Assembly (NCBI GenBank): GCA_920105625.2 | Contig: OV050030.1 | Location: 352,036,425 to 352,100,424 of the forward strand | DNA length: 64,000 bases | DNA from: Clusia tigrina | Taxonomy: Eukaryota > Arthropoda > Insecta > Diptera > Clusiidae | Direction: 5' to 3' | In this document: positions 33,021-43,657 of the stretch, piece after piece | Numbering within the stretch: position 1 is the stretch's first letter | How the letters are laid out: the number at the start of each line of letters is the position of its first letter | Translations under genes and position numbers: made by a program | Notes under the pieces: generated by a model | Databases searched by the model: none | Seen by the model: the letters and a program-made list of their open reading frames with translations, nothing else | What the model was told of the DNA's origin: nothing

Positions 33021-36000
33021 ATGCTGAAGGTGGTGCAGATTAATCTGCAGCATTCTAAGAATGCATCAGATAACTTTGCCGTTTTTCTGTGTGAAGAAGA
33101 CGCGGACATCGGCATTGTGCAGGAGCCATGGGTCAGAGGAAATGACGTTATGGGGCTCAAGCTGACCAAATACAATATGCACTATATCAGGAACGGTGAT
33201 AAGATTCGATCATGTATCCTAGTTAAGAAAACAATTAATGCTTTTATCTGCCCACAGTACAGCACAGGCGATTTAACAGTCGTAAAAATCGAGGTGCAAA
33301 GTGGACCAGACCTACTAGTGGCATCAGCTTATATGGCGCACAACAGTGACGCACCACCGGAAGAGGTAGCGACCCTGGTCGCCAATGCTGCTGCCAAAAA
33401 TGTCCCACTCCTTCTGGGATGCGACGCAAACGCGAGGCACACGCTATGGGGTAGCACCGAGGAAAATGAAAGGGGTGAGTCACTTTTTAACTTTATAAAT
33501 ATTTCGAACCTTACAGTATGTAACAGAGGGAATACTCCCACATTTACCTTCCCCAGCTCTAATAAATGTGCTGGATGGGAAGAAGTCCTAGATTTAACTC
33601 TAATTTCAGAAGATGCATCAGTCCAGGTAGGAGAATGGAGGGTATCCAACAAGAAGTCCTTCTCGGACCATAGTTGGATAGTTCTTCCACCATGGTGGTC
33701 CAAAAATTATCGGATCTCAGGAAGAGAACCAGGAAACTGTTCAACCAATGTTATAGGGACGAAGATTGGGCACGATATAAAGGGAGTCTCAAAGTTTACA
33801 AAAAATCTATCAGGGAAGCCAAGAAAAATGGCTGGAGAGAATTTTGTGAATCTATTGAGGCAGCCTCTACTTCAGCAAGACTCAGCAAGATACTGTCCAA
33901 GGAACACACCAGCCCCTCTTTCCTTAGAAACACGGATGGTGCATGGACGGAAACATCTTCTGAAACACTTAATTTCTTGCTTCAAACACACTTCCCAGAC
34001 TGTAAAGATACCGCGCATGTATCTCAATTACCCGTTATGGGCAATCGGATGCCACCGGTTTGTGACCTGATATACACGGACGAAAGAATCAAACGCTCTA
34101 TAAACTGTTTCTCGCCATATAAATCGCCGGGCTTGGATGGGATTTTCCCAATCATGCTGCAAAGGTTACAGGTTGTGGTGATCCCATGGCTGAAGGGGAT
34201 ATATAAGGCATGTAGACGCTTCAACTACATCCTCCTCAGTTGGAGGAAGGTAAAGGTAGTTTTCATCCCAAAGCGGGGAAGATTGGGCATGAGTCGGCAA
34301 AAGATTTTAGACCCATTAGTCTTACGTCGTTTCTTCTTAAAACAATGGAGAGGGCTCTGGAAATCCACCTTAGGCATACAGTGGATCAGTTTCCCCTCTC
34401 GAAGTCACAACACGCATATCTCAGGGGTAAATCTACGGAAACAGCTTTACAAGAGGTAATTCGATCAGTAGAAAAGACAATCCACCATAAGCAGTACACG
34501 TTGGCGGCCTTTCTGGACATAGAGGGGGCTTTTAACATCGTTAGTAACAGAGCAATTCTGGACTCTCTCACCAGGGTAGGGGTTGAGGAAGTTCTTAGGG
34601 AGTGGATAGTTACAATGCTTAGGACTAGGGTCATTCAGTCTGAGCTGGGTAACACGGTTCTCGTCAAACACGTCAGTAGAGGAACACCACAAGGTGGGGT
34701 GATTTCACCCTTATTGTGGCTATTGGTAATTGACAACATCCTCGGCATACTAGATTCAATGGGGGTTCAGACGGTAGCATACGCGGCCGATGTAGTGATA
34801 GCTGTATCAGGCATGTTCCCCTGTGAAATAAGTGATATTATGCAAAAGGGGCTGGACAAACTGAGTTCCTGGGCCATAGGATGTGGACTAGGTGTGAATC
34901 CAGAAAAGACAGAACTGATACTTTTCACTAACAAGACCAAGATTCCGATCTTCAAGCTTCCGACACTTAACGGACAACAGCTAAAGCTAGCGGAGAAAGC
35001 GAAGTACTTAGGAGTTATCCTGGACCCCAAGCTAAATTGGAGAACCAATATAGAGTTACGGGTCAGGAAAGCCCACGTAGCTTTCTACGCATACAAGAAA
35101 ATGTTTGGGAAAAAATGGGGGCTACGCCCCCATATCACTCACTGGATGTACGAAGCAATCGTGCGTCCAATACTAACTTACGGTTCAATAGTCTGGTGGT
35201 CAGCTCTAGACATGTGCTATAACGTTCAGAGACTTAGTAGAGTTCAAAGAACAGCTGCCGCTGGCATTGTAGGGAGCCTGAGAACGTGTCCACCGGAGGC
35301 ACTCAACGTATTGCTACACATCCTCCCTACCGACCTGTACATTAAGAACGTAGCCTGCAACAGTGCGCTAAGGTTAAAAGCGACAAACTGCTGGTCTGAG
35401 CGAACGTACGGTCATGGTAAGGTGCTATACACAGTGCCGAGGGAATTAACACAAATGACGACAGATTACATAGTACCACAACTGGACTTCAAAAAGGACT
35501 TCAAGGTTAGATTTCGCTCAAGAAAATTGTGGTCGAAGAGGAAACTCCAAATGGAGTACGATATACCCATTTATACGGACGGGTCAAAAATGGACCTGGG
35601 CGTGGGGGCGGGGTCTTTTCTCCGCACGCTAACATTAACTACTGTACACGTCTACCCGATACAGCTGCAGTTTTTCAGGCGGAAGTACTCGCGATCAGAG
35701 AGGCATGTCGACAGATCACCCACCACATTAGAGAAGGGCAGAGGAGCACGGTTGCTATTTTTGTGGACAGCCAGGCTGCCATAAAAGCCCTACAATCAAA
35801 CACCATCAACTCCAGACTGGTCAGAGAGTGCAGGGAGGCGCTAGGTCACCATGCTGACATCACAATCATCTGGGTCCCCGGACACAGGAATATAGATGGA
35901 AATGAGAAGGCTGATGAATTGGCGCGCAGAGGAGCCTCTCTCGATCTAACCCATGTGGAACTAGTACCTGTTTCCATGGGTGCGATTAAGAGGGGCATCT

Positions 36001-36395
36001 ACATGCACTGTCTTACCTTGGCGGGCAATAGATGGAGGACACTTACAACATGTAATACATCCCGGGCGACCTGGCCAGTCTTCAACACAGCGAGATCTAG
36101 GGATCTCATAATCAGGGACCGCAAGGACACCAGCCGCCTCACGGCGGCCTTTTCGGGTCACTGGCTTGTGGGTACTCATGCAGAGAAATTGCAGAGACCG
36201 TACAATACCCATTGTAGAAGTTGTGGAAATTTAGAAGAGAAGGAAACCTTAGTCCATTTTCTTTACGAATGCCCGGCTCTGGCGGCCACAAGAAATAGAA
36301 CATTAGGAAACTATTTCCTAGCGAGTTTATCCGATCAATCGGGTGTAAAACCGAAAGATATTTTAAGATACCTAAACCCCACAAAGTGGATTTAG
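33021..36395 (+). pseudogene. LOA-like ORF2: endonuclease, RT, RNase H
   Basis: Endonuclease (33,021-33,700): MLKVVQINLQHSKNASDN, GIVQEPWV, VASAYMAHNSDAPP, GCDANARHTLWGS, SFSDHSWI. A frameshift near 33,680 leads into 33,674-34,459 (linker, then INCFSPYKSPGLDGIFP). Another leads into 34,240-35,784: FRPISLTSFLLKTMERAL, LAAFLDIEGAFNIVSN, GTPQGGVISPLLWLLVI and YAADVVIAV, where Ala replaces the first Asp of the catalytic YADD box. RNase H begins IPIYTDGSKMD in that frame. After a shift near 35,600 it continues in 35,529-36,395 with FQAEVLAIREA, FVDSQAAIKAL and GNEKADELARRG, then a CCHC motif (HCRSCGN...HFLYECP). At least three shifts and the YAAD change mark it as dead. Confidence 0.9.
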
Positions 36396-36525
36396 TGAAC
36401 AACCCATCGTTTTCTCCGGCGTTAGGAGAGGTTGTGGTATCAAAACGTCGCTAAGGCGATAATTGTGATCCATGTGAGGACCGACTTGGATCAGCCACTG
36501 AAACCAACGAACCAACCAACCAACG

Positions 36526-36749
36526 CCCTAAAATCCGGTTTTGTGTGACTTTTTATCACCAATTCTGGGTGAGTACGAAATTAAACCTCACACGCATTTC
36601 AAGTTTTCACTTATTTCTGGCTTTCAAGTTGAATTTGGATCTTTAATGTAATTAGAGACTTCTAGTAGAATTGTATGACAAGTATTTTTGTGGAACACTT
36701 TAACGCTTTATTACCCGGTAAGGGGAAAAAAAGACACATAAAACAAAAT
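36526..36749. other. Inner right part of the long-TIR element, no gene
   Basis: AT-rich, with a small inverted repeat formed by TTTTTGTGGAACA near 36,690 and TGTTCCACAAAAA near 36,750. No coding was recognised. Confidence 0.5.
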
Positions 36750-36942
36750 ATGTTCCACAAAAATGTTCCTCGTAGAATTTTACATAAATATGCTAAACAC
36801 ATGGATTCACCATAATAATATGCAAACGGGGGGTAACTTTAACCCACCTAAAATAAAACTCAGCCGAAAAACTCTTAAAGCACCGAAACACGTATATTTT
36901 TTATTTTTTGTTGTCGCCTCTACCAGAATCCGTTGTCGGAAC

Positions 36943-37340
36943 ATTGTTATTTGTTTTCGAGTTCGACGGAATAATAGTGATTAACAACAAGTCAATAGAT
37001 TTAATTGGACCATTTATAATACAATACACTAATACTACAGTGGAAATAAATTATCAAACCTACACATCAATAGAGTATATAGGTTACAAACCACTAGCGT
37101 CAATCCTGCAGACAACAGACGCTTTGGGAAAGAATATGAACAAATGCTAACACTAGAAATTGTCAAGGAATTACATATAAACAAAACAAATGCCATTGAT
37201 GCGCTAAGCATATAATCTCATACAACATACGCTATAAATTTCACATTCTACCTTATACTAATATCCAGCATAATCACAATTATGGGAATTCGAATATAAA
37301 AGGAAATCTTATGCATCGCACCCTAAACCTATCAAACGAT
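36943..37340 (+). pseudogene. Errantivirus env-like coding, 3' part
   Basis: Resumes immediately after the long-TIR insertion. Shifting frames carry IIVINNKSIDLIGPF and an IQYTNTTVEINYQTYTS block, then a hydrophobic segment near 37,220-37,290 (FTFYLILISSIITIMGI) that would be the membrane anchor. It ends before the LTR. The combination fits the C-terminal half of 17.6/297-type env. Frameshifts and a stop break it. Confidence 0.6.
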
Positions 37341-37365
37341 GACGTTTGAAAGGTGGAGAAGTTAA

Positions 37366-37560
37366 CGTGACATATGCCCTATCAACATAAATTCCACAAT
37401 CTATCATTTCCCACCAAAAACAGCCCAAGCTCGCATTGCAGAAATAGTAACAATAGCAACACGCGCATCCGCCCCAGTGATAGGCAAGCTAGCCTTTAAG
37501 AAAAAAATGTTTTATCTTAAGTAATTTGGAATTAAATAAATAAAGTTGAAAATTGGCTAT
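37366..37560 (+). repeat. Probable 17.6-like 3' LTR
   Basis: After env a purine-rich run (AAAGGTGGAGAAG) is followed by TTAACGTGACATATGCCC. GTGACATAT at this position is the usual LTR start in the 17.6/297 group, and the purine run is a plausible plus-strand primer. The far end is not defined; AATAAATAAAG near 37,538 could be the polyadenylation region. Confidence 0.6.
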
Positions 37561-37599
37561 AGCAAAGTAAAAAATCATTTTTTAAAATAAATGTAATAA

Positions 37600-37880
37600 A
37601 CGATAACTTAATTTATGTGTGAGGTCAACGGGGTCTTTATCCAAATGGGCTCATGTAGCAATCTGGTCCAGACTATGCTTTTACATAGTTTCGTTAAGAT
37701 ATTTCGAACGGAAAACTGTGGCCACATACGGATAGACGGACGGACAAAATCAAGATTGTTCAGAAAGTTATTCTGACCACATCTATATAAGTCGTATCTG
37801 AGACGCCTCCATCTAGTAGTTGAAAAATATCTCAACTGCACAAGCTAAGTATACCCTTTTTACCGGTTTTAAAGGTAAAG
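37600..37880 (-). repeat. Dispersed non-coding repeat, also at 43.66 kb
   Basis: On the minus strand the segment reads TATACCCTTTACC...AAAGGGTATA, then GTTGAG.TATTTTTCAACTAC, a CTGAACAAT block and ATTTTGTCC. The same blocks appear in order on the plus strand at 43,658-43,935. No coding is conserved between the copies. Confidence 0.75.
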
Positions 37881-38559
37881 GGTATAAATTGTCAAAACAT
37901 TGTTTGTCGAGTATGGGAAACCTGAATATGAATATAACCTTGCTATTAGTTATTTCTCCTTCTGCTTTTATCATTTATAGTATTGTACTTGATTAGGTTT
38001 TTCTATGGACAGTTGTCGAGATAAAGAAATATGCGCCTTGATGATTGATTTCGTTTTACAAATGTAGAGGTGTGATTAGTAGTGGACTTATCTTGCCCTG
38101 GTGTGTCTGTAAATTCATTCATCACCTCTGATTGTACCAGTTGTAGACTGGCTGCCATTAGTGTTAGTTGAGCTGTTAATGGTAAAAACAGCCGACAGTT
38201 TCTTATTTGATTTTTGTCACTGAATAATTAGTTCTCTAATCAGAATCACCCTGACGATATCTTATCTTGTTTAATGAGTTGTAGGCAATTGGTTTATAAA
38301 AAAAACTATAAAGTCGTTTCATTATGGAGATTTCGTATGTGTAGACGGAGTCAAGAACACCGAAAAAGTGTTCTTTGTTTATGGCCAGCCGACAGCAGAT
38401 CCTTGTATCTTGAAAGTTTGCTTGAAGCTTGAAGTTATCAAGTAGATAAGTGGATTCTTGTTGTGACTTTGAACATAACTTTTAAAGTACTGGTATTCCA
38501 GATGAGAAGTTTGTTAATTTTCATCCAAAATTGAACCAATTCATAGTATACATGCAACG
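37881..38559. other. No gene; possible 5' UTR of the I-like LINE
   Basis: Nothing recognisable by motif. Its position directly before the I-like ORF1 suggests it may contain the 5' end of that element. Confidence 0.4.
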
Positions 38560-39340
38560 ATGTTTAAAATGGCCCCTGAGCCACCTCTCGGGGGGCAAAA
38601 TCAGTTTGCTCTATTTGCTGATGGACCCAAAGCAGAAAATAACTTGAGTTCCCCCAACTCCCTACAATTGAAGCCCGTAACCCTAATTCTGAGGCGATTA
38701 CAGCTGCATAAAGGCACTTTATGTTTTCTCGTACACAAAGTGTTACACGTCATAAGGAAAGAAATTCTAAAAATAACTCGTTTACGTGATGGAACTTTGT
38801 TGTTATTTGAGAAAAACAGTAGCACTGCACCAACATTTGTCTCTGCTACCAAGCTGTTTGTTTGCTCAATAAAATGCAAATTACATGAATCATTAAAATC
38901 TTGTAAAGCCACGGTCTATGCTCCTTGTCTATATAACATACAAGAGAGCGAGATCATTGCGGAATTAGAATCTCAAAACGAATTTGATGTCTACAAGTTT
39001 AGCTTTTGATTTATTCAATATACCAAGTTCTGGTATAGTGCAAAAGTATGTGAGTTTACACAAAAACCAAACAGGTGGAAAAATTTACAACTATTAGGAC
39101 ATACTGAAAAAGGTGTATAAAGAATCCGACATGTGTCATTTGCAACTTCCCCCCTAACCAGCCTATTGATTGTAAAAAATTCTTTTTCGCAAATTGCTTT
39201 GAAGGAGATCCTGCATCGTTGCCAAAATGTACAAGATTCATTCAAATGAAAAGATCCTAGCTATTCAAACTAAGCAAAAACTTACTATAAGTGAAGTCCA
39301 AAACATTTATAAAAATCATTCATCTATTGCCTACCAATTT
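38560..39340 (+). pseudogene. I-factor-like LINE ORF1 fragment
   Basis: The 149-codon frame 38,560-39,009 ends with TRLRDGTLLLFEKNSSTAP, KLFVCSIKCKLHESLKSCKA and TVYAPCLYNIQESEIIAELE. Such wording (RDGSLL...I.V.LH.SLN..KG.V.AP.L) is the ORF1 of I-like LINEs. Past a stop at 39,009 the region continues in other frames through a degraded knuckle region to EKILAIQTKQKLTISEVQNI (39,240-39,310), the usual ORF1 tail. ORF2 is absent; a MITE-like repeat follows. ORF1 proteins coat element RNA. Confidence 0.7.
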
Positions 39341-39500
39341 TACTTTCGCCGGCACTCTTGCGAAAAGCATTTCACAAAAGAGCGTATATAATACAGGCGC
39401 ATCAAACAACAATAACATTTCAAGCAAACAAACAATAACCAATATCAACCTAATATCATTATAACAAACAAATAATAACAATGTAACCAATAACCAGTAG

Positions 39501-40186
39501 CCTCGCTTCACACGAACGGCAACGGCGCGCCACGTCGATGATAAATATACACAAAATTGCTCAAAACTCACAACATCGGCGAAAAATGTGTATGTTCATA
39601 CCAAGAGCTTCACACGATCAGACAATCTATGATTGCGGCTGATATACAAAACAAAACAAAACAAAAGTGCCAAATCAAAATAAAGAATACTGCCCAATTC
39701 GCATAGTTGCCGGCGGAAAATTTCAACCGTCGAGCGATTTTGTTGTTTATTTTGGCAAATTCTGCTTGCATCTTTTTCCTTTTTTTTGAAATTTCTGGAA
39801 AAAAAACAGACGAGACAGACCTTTTTTAAATTTCTTGGAAAATTCATTTTGTGGCACTTGCAGAAGAAATTTTTATACCTACTTACATTTGAGACTGCAG
39901 AAAGATCAAATTGAATTATTATTGCCTTAATGCAAAGTGTGTGTACGTATATCTACGCTCCATTGTATAAGAAATCCAATTGAAACATAAAACACAAAAA
40001 AGACCGGAGGATACCTTTTTTAATTTCTGGGGAAAAATGATTTTGTCGCACTTGGTAACTAATTTCATAGAGTCGGACTGCGGCGCCGTAAATTTAAATA
40101 TAGTTTTGATTTTGGGACTTTGTTTTGCAGTTTTGTGTATATTTATCATCGCCGTGGCGCTCCGTTGCCGTTCGTGTGAAGCGAGG
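39501..40186. mobile_element. MITE-like element with 56-bp inverted repeats
   Basis: 39,501-39,556 (CCTCGCTTCACACGAACGGC...) is the near-exact reverse complement of 40,131-40,186. The inside is non-coding and contains two related blocks (TTTTTTAAATTTC..GG near 39,820 and TTTTTTAATTTCTGGGG near 40,017). Part of the interior recurs at 7,035-7,292. Flanking target duplication was not recognised. It lies between the I-like fragment and a minisatellite. Confidence 0.75.
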
Positions 40187-40342
40187 CGTAAAGAAACAAC
40201 AGAACAATAATTTCACTACTCAAAACCACTCAACTAAAAAATTGTAAACAGCTTTATATCAACTACCCAGTAGAAAATTTATCGCTCTCGGGCAATTATA
40301 GATCAATCCAAAATTTTTAACATAGCGTGTCATTGGATGTGA
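40187..40342. other. No gene recognised
   Basis: AT-rich spacer between the MITE and the minisatellite. Confidence 0.5.
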
Positions 40343-40594
40343 GTGCTCGTTTTGACTTCATATGCTAGTAGTATTGAAGCGCTCGGTTAGACTTCCTACG
40401 CGAGTAGTATTGGAGCGCTCGTTTTAACATCCTAAGCGAGTAGTATTGGAGCGCTCGGTTAGAGTTCCTAAGCCAGTAGTATTGAAGCGCTCGATTAGAG
40501 TTCCTACGCGAGCAGTATTAGAACGGTCGTTTTGACTTCCTAAGCGAGTAGTATTGGAGCGCTCGGTTAGACTTCCTAAGCGAGTAGTATTGGA
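40343..40594. repeat. 36-bp minisatellite, about 7 copies
   Basis: The unit contains AGCGAGTAGTATTGGAGCGC and TCGGTTAGACTTCC. Copies differ at several positions (TCGTTTTGACTTC, TCGATTAGAGTTC), so the array is older than the one at 23.2-23.9 kb. Confidence 0.9.
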
Positions 40595-41084
40595 ATGATA
40601 TTTTATTCATAGTACTCGAGTAAAACGGGAAACGCTTATTGCTTATTCTGTACATTAAAGCCTGTATACAAAATTGAAAGAACATAAGAACATAATTCCA
40701 GCTAATTCTAGTCATATACGAGTATATTGACCAAATATATAATATATATTGACCAAATATTTAATTTAAATTGCAATTATTTTAATTGGAAAACCGACCA
40801 TCATATATACTCAATTGAAATAAGCTGTGTAAATAAAATGGAAGTGTATGTATGTGTCTTTTTAGTTAGTATATTATGAATAAATAATAAAAGTAATAAT
40901 AATAAGAATAATAATAGTATATTAAGATTTATAGTATAATAGTAATAATAATAAAACTATGTTAATATTTTACAAAATTTTCTCTTTTCTTTTGTGGGCA
41001 ATTAAGTAAAGAAATTGAGGAAAACAATTTCTTTACTTAATTTCCCGACATTCAGAAACATTCTCAGTCGGAAAAACAATTTTG

Positions 41085-41700
41085 TTACTTTATATTGCAA
41101 CCGATATCGGAAGCTTGCTCAATATGTTTCTGAATAAAGTAATTCGCAATGAATAAATAGTCTCCCTTAATTGCTTCAAACATATTTTGTAATCCACTTT
41201 TATATGTCATCATATTTTGTGTTGATTTTGATAACCCCCCTTCACTTAAATGGTTAACCCACGAATACAAAGAATCGGCCTTGTCTTGAATTACAGTGCT
41301 GTCGATTTCGTCACACAATTTGTGGCATATGTAATCAGCAAGATTTGCAAGACCGTCATGCGCCCAGGCGTTCCAACACTGTCTTTTCCATACAAAAGTC
41401 GGTTTGAAAATTGAACGAACAGCGCCCCGTTTCAACAATCTCCATGTAGTGAAGCCTGGAAGAATTGTACAATATCAGCAATACAAATGCAATTTAAATA
41501 ATTTTTATTTTACACATTTGATATTTTAAGCTATTTGCAAAGTCATCACTTGTGAAATGTTCCATGCAAATGAAAATGGTGTTCGGATTGAAAACGTTTT
41601 GTCGACGGCAGAAACTTATCCACTTTTTCAAAACAGTCATATCGGAGGTGAAAAATCTGCACTACGAAGCTTTACTTCCATTCCCGTTATTAGAACCTGC
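41085..41700 (-). pseudogene. P-like transposase remnant in copy A: THAP finger plus C-terminal part
   Basis: On the minus strand, 41,640-41,497 encodes MTVLKKWISFCRRQNVFNPN and IFICMEHFTSDDFANSL. KKW, then C-x2-H followed by FTSDDF, is the second half of a THAP zinc finger, the DNA-binding domain of P transposases. After about 60 bp the frame 41,438-41,085 carries LANLADYICHKLCDEID and SWVNHLSEGGLSKSTQN, the C-terminal region. The central catalytic part is missing, so this is an internally deleted derivative. Upstream of the THAP block a TAG stop precedes CRFFTSD; copy B shares this stop. The plus-strand frame at 41,552-41,752 is its antisense shadow. Confidence 0.7.
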
Positions 41701-41759
41701 TTTCGCACTTTTCATTTTTCACAATTGTCTCTTTAGTTTCTTATTTATTTAATTATTTA

Positions 41760-42766
41760 TTAAGAATACACAATCCGCATTATGTATTTACTACTGAGAC
41801 GACACAGCCCATCAACGAAATCTCAAACTCAGAGAAAATAATAACGGAACTGCGCAATGCGTAATCTAGTGATTTTGCCATCAAGCTTGAAGCTTATGAC
41901 ACACCAGCATGCTGTCACATTATTAATTTATGTATGAGATATATGTTTGAGTTATATGTTTCTGACCTGGAGTCACTGCCAGGTTATTGCCCAAACGTGT
42001 CATATGTGCTTGTAAACGATGATGCTTTTCAGTTGATGAAAACTTTAACGAGTCTATTTAGTTACACTACTATGAAGCAATTATTCCAGTAGCAGGGAAG
42101 CCAGCGTCGATAATTGATTTTCGGGGTTTTTTAATCTATGATGGTGGCGATCGCACTGTTCAAGGAGAATTCTATTTTGAACGGGTGGATGATATACCAA
42201 AAGACTCTTAACTTTATAAATTATAATTTTTTTCGGCCGCTTAAGTCGTGATTTTGGAAAGCCTAGCATAGCGTTTATGGACATTGCCAGTTCTTTTATA
42301 AAAACATTCCAAATAAAGCAGCGCCACATTAAAACCCAGAACACCAGTTCCATTTTTGGCCCAAGGTTGGCAACAATTTGTGTTGACTTTGTAAACTTTA
42401 ACAGCAGTTTGAGTTTTGGAAAGGACCAAGAAAAATTGCTCCAATTTTTCCTGCATCATCACATATTAGGAATACAGCATTTTATAGTTTACACGCTATG
42501 AAGTAGCGGCATTTACCATATGCATGGATCAAAATAGGTTGCTTATAGATAATATATTGTATGACCCGCAGGAGCACATTAACAAAATCTTCATTTATCG
42601 ATCTCATGTTCCAATATCCACAATTCTGTTAATTAGTTCTTCTCGCAGCATTACTTTGCCTCTTTCATATTGTCTCATCGTTATATTAAATGTTCATATG
42701 ACAGCAGAAAGTTATATAATTGGCGAAGCTGCATACGTGAAGATTTTATGGAAAATTTGCAATTAG
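41760..42766 (+). pseudogene. GT92-like coding block, copy A (internally deleted)
   Basis: Counterpart of the block at 59,580-60,714. The frame starts at 42,277 (MDIASSFIKTFQIKQRHIKT), runs through LLQFFLHHHILGIQHFIVY and stops after a junction at about 42,490. There 239 bp present in copy B are missing, with TTAC at both edges. The tail reopens at 42,524-42,766 (MDQNRLLIDNILYDPQEHIN). The missing part includes the segment that would hold the active site. A non-functional duplicate. Confidence 0.6.
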
Positions 42767-43657
42767 AACGAGAAGAATTGCTTATCCTTGTCTAAACTTA
42801 CAACATATAGATCAATTAGGAATGTGATAAAATAATGTTTACCACTAAAAATCCATTATACCTTTGTATTTTTAATGGGGAAATGTAATTTGAAAATAAA
42901 ACTTTTATATGAAGTAATATACCCCGAATCCCTAAAAGAAATCAACTAGAAATATATATGTATAGTTAAAAATATTGAAGTTTTATTTCGTATTAATTTA
43001 AAACGAGGGACATAATTTTAACAATTGTTTTTTCTAAATAACAAATGATTTTTGTACTTTCTGACAACAAGAAATAATTTAATTTTAATCGGCATTACTA
43101 GATTAACATTAATATTACGAAACTTTATTGTTCCATATTTTCAATATAAGGTAACGGTTTGTTTTTCTTTCAGTATGGTATTTTCCTTTCTCTATTTCTA
43201 TCTCTATTTTCTCTTTGGTTGTCTGTCTTTAATGAGAATCAAATTAGATATTTGCGTATTTTTATCTACTCCAAATATATTGAACATGTGGTGGTCTCGA
43301 GGCATTAACTTGCAATTTGGATATTTAGCAAAAAGGAGATCGAAGTAAGAGCTTCGTAGGTTATAACCATTTGTTTTTACTAATCATTTGATCACAAGTT
43401 TGTGTTTGATTATCTATGTTTTATTAAATTCAAAAAGAATTCTTAGCTCACTAAACCAGAATGGAGGTAAACTTCGCATAATCAAAATTGTTCATCTCCA
43501 TTATAAAATTGTTAATTATATTTATCAGGATAGCGCTACCATTAGCAATGATGAGAAACGACCTTTAGAATTCAAAGAATGATCTTGATATATGTATACT
43601 TTTCGCCTATTTTTGTGTGCGTATAGTATCTACTAATATATCAATCGAACCACGTTT
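42767..43657. other. Non-coding part of copy A, matches 60,715-61,800
   Basis: AT-rich and well conserved with copy B, but the short frames are not preserved between copies. Copy B has an extra 257-bp MITE at the position equivalent to 43,400. Confidence 0.7.

Larger units (their letters stand above)
31440..36525 (+). mobile_element. LOA-like LINE with RNase H domain, near full length
   Basis: Contains a 5' UTR (about 31,440-31,840), ORF1 (31,844-32,900), ORF2 (33,021-36,395) with endonuclease, RT and RNase H, and a short 3' UTR that ends in AACC-type repeats (GAAACCAACGAACCAACC). RNase H after RT plus the ORF wording point to the LOA/I/R1 assemblage. The 3' repeat instead of poly(A) also fits. 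Three or more frameshifts and one catalytic substitution inactivate it. It lies inside the long-TIR element. The target duplication is unclear. Confidence 0.85.
30639..36942. mobile_element. DNA transposon with about 200-bp terminal inverted repeats, enclosing a LINE
   Basis: The sequence from 30,639 (GTTCCAACAACGGATTCTGG) is the diverged reverse complement of the sequence ending at 36,942 (CCAGAATCCGTTGTCGGAAC). The match continues inward for about 200 bp on each side, ending in ATTCTAC.AGGAACATTTTTGTG. The env reading of the Gypsy host resumes at 36,943. Inside are a short coding remnant (31,181-31,314) and a nested LOA-like LINE (about 31,440-36,525). Without the LINE the element would be about 1.2 kb. 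Target duplication was not recognised, so its superfamily is left open. Confidence 0.75.
27225..37560 (+). mobile_element. 17.6/297-like env-bearing Ty3/Gypsy (errantivirus-type) remnant with three insertions
   Basis: Collinear plus-strand parts: RNase H (27,225-27,490), RNase H-integrase linker (27,490-27,673), integrase (28,064-28,878 and 29,909-30,154), env-like coding (30,240-30,638 and 36,943-37,340) and an LTR start near 37,366. The wording of integrase, env and the GTGACATATG LTR start fits the Drosophila 17.6/297 group. The element is 5'-truncated, entering in RNase H from BEL sequence. It has been split by a mariner-type MITE, a reversed solo LTR and a long-TIR element holding a LINE. 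Errantiviruses are insect endogenous retroviruses; this copy is broken in every gene. Confidence 0.8.

Noticed and set aside
31844..36395. Host gene similar to RNase H
   Set aside because: The RNase H follows RT and endonuclease in the same LINE.
41552..41752. Plus-strand 66-codon frame, conserved at 59,129-59,323
   Set aside because: It is antisense to the THAP finger; conservation comes from the DNA duplication.
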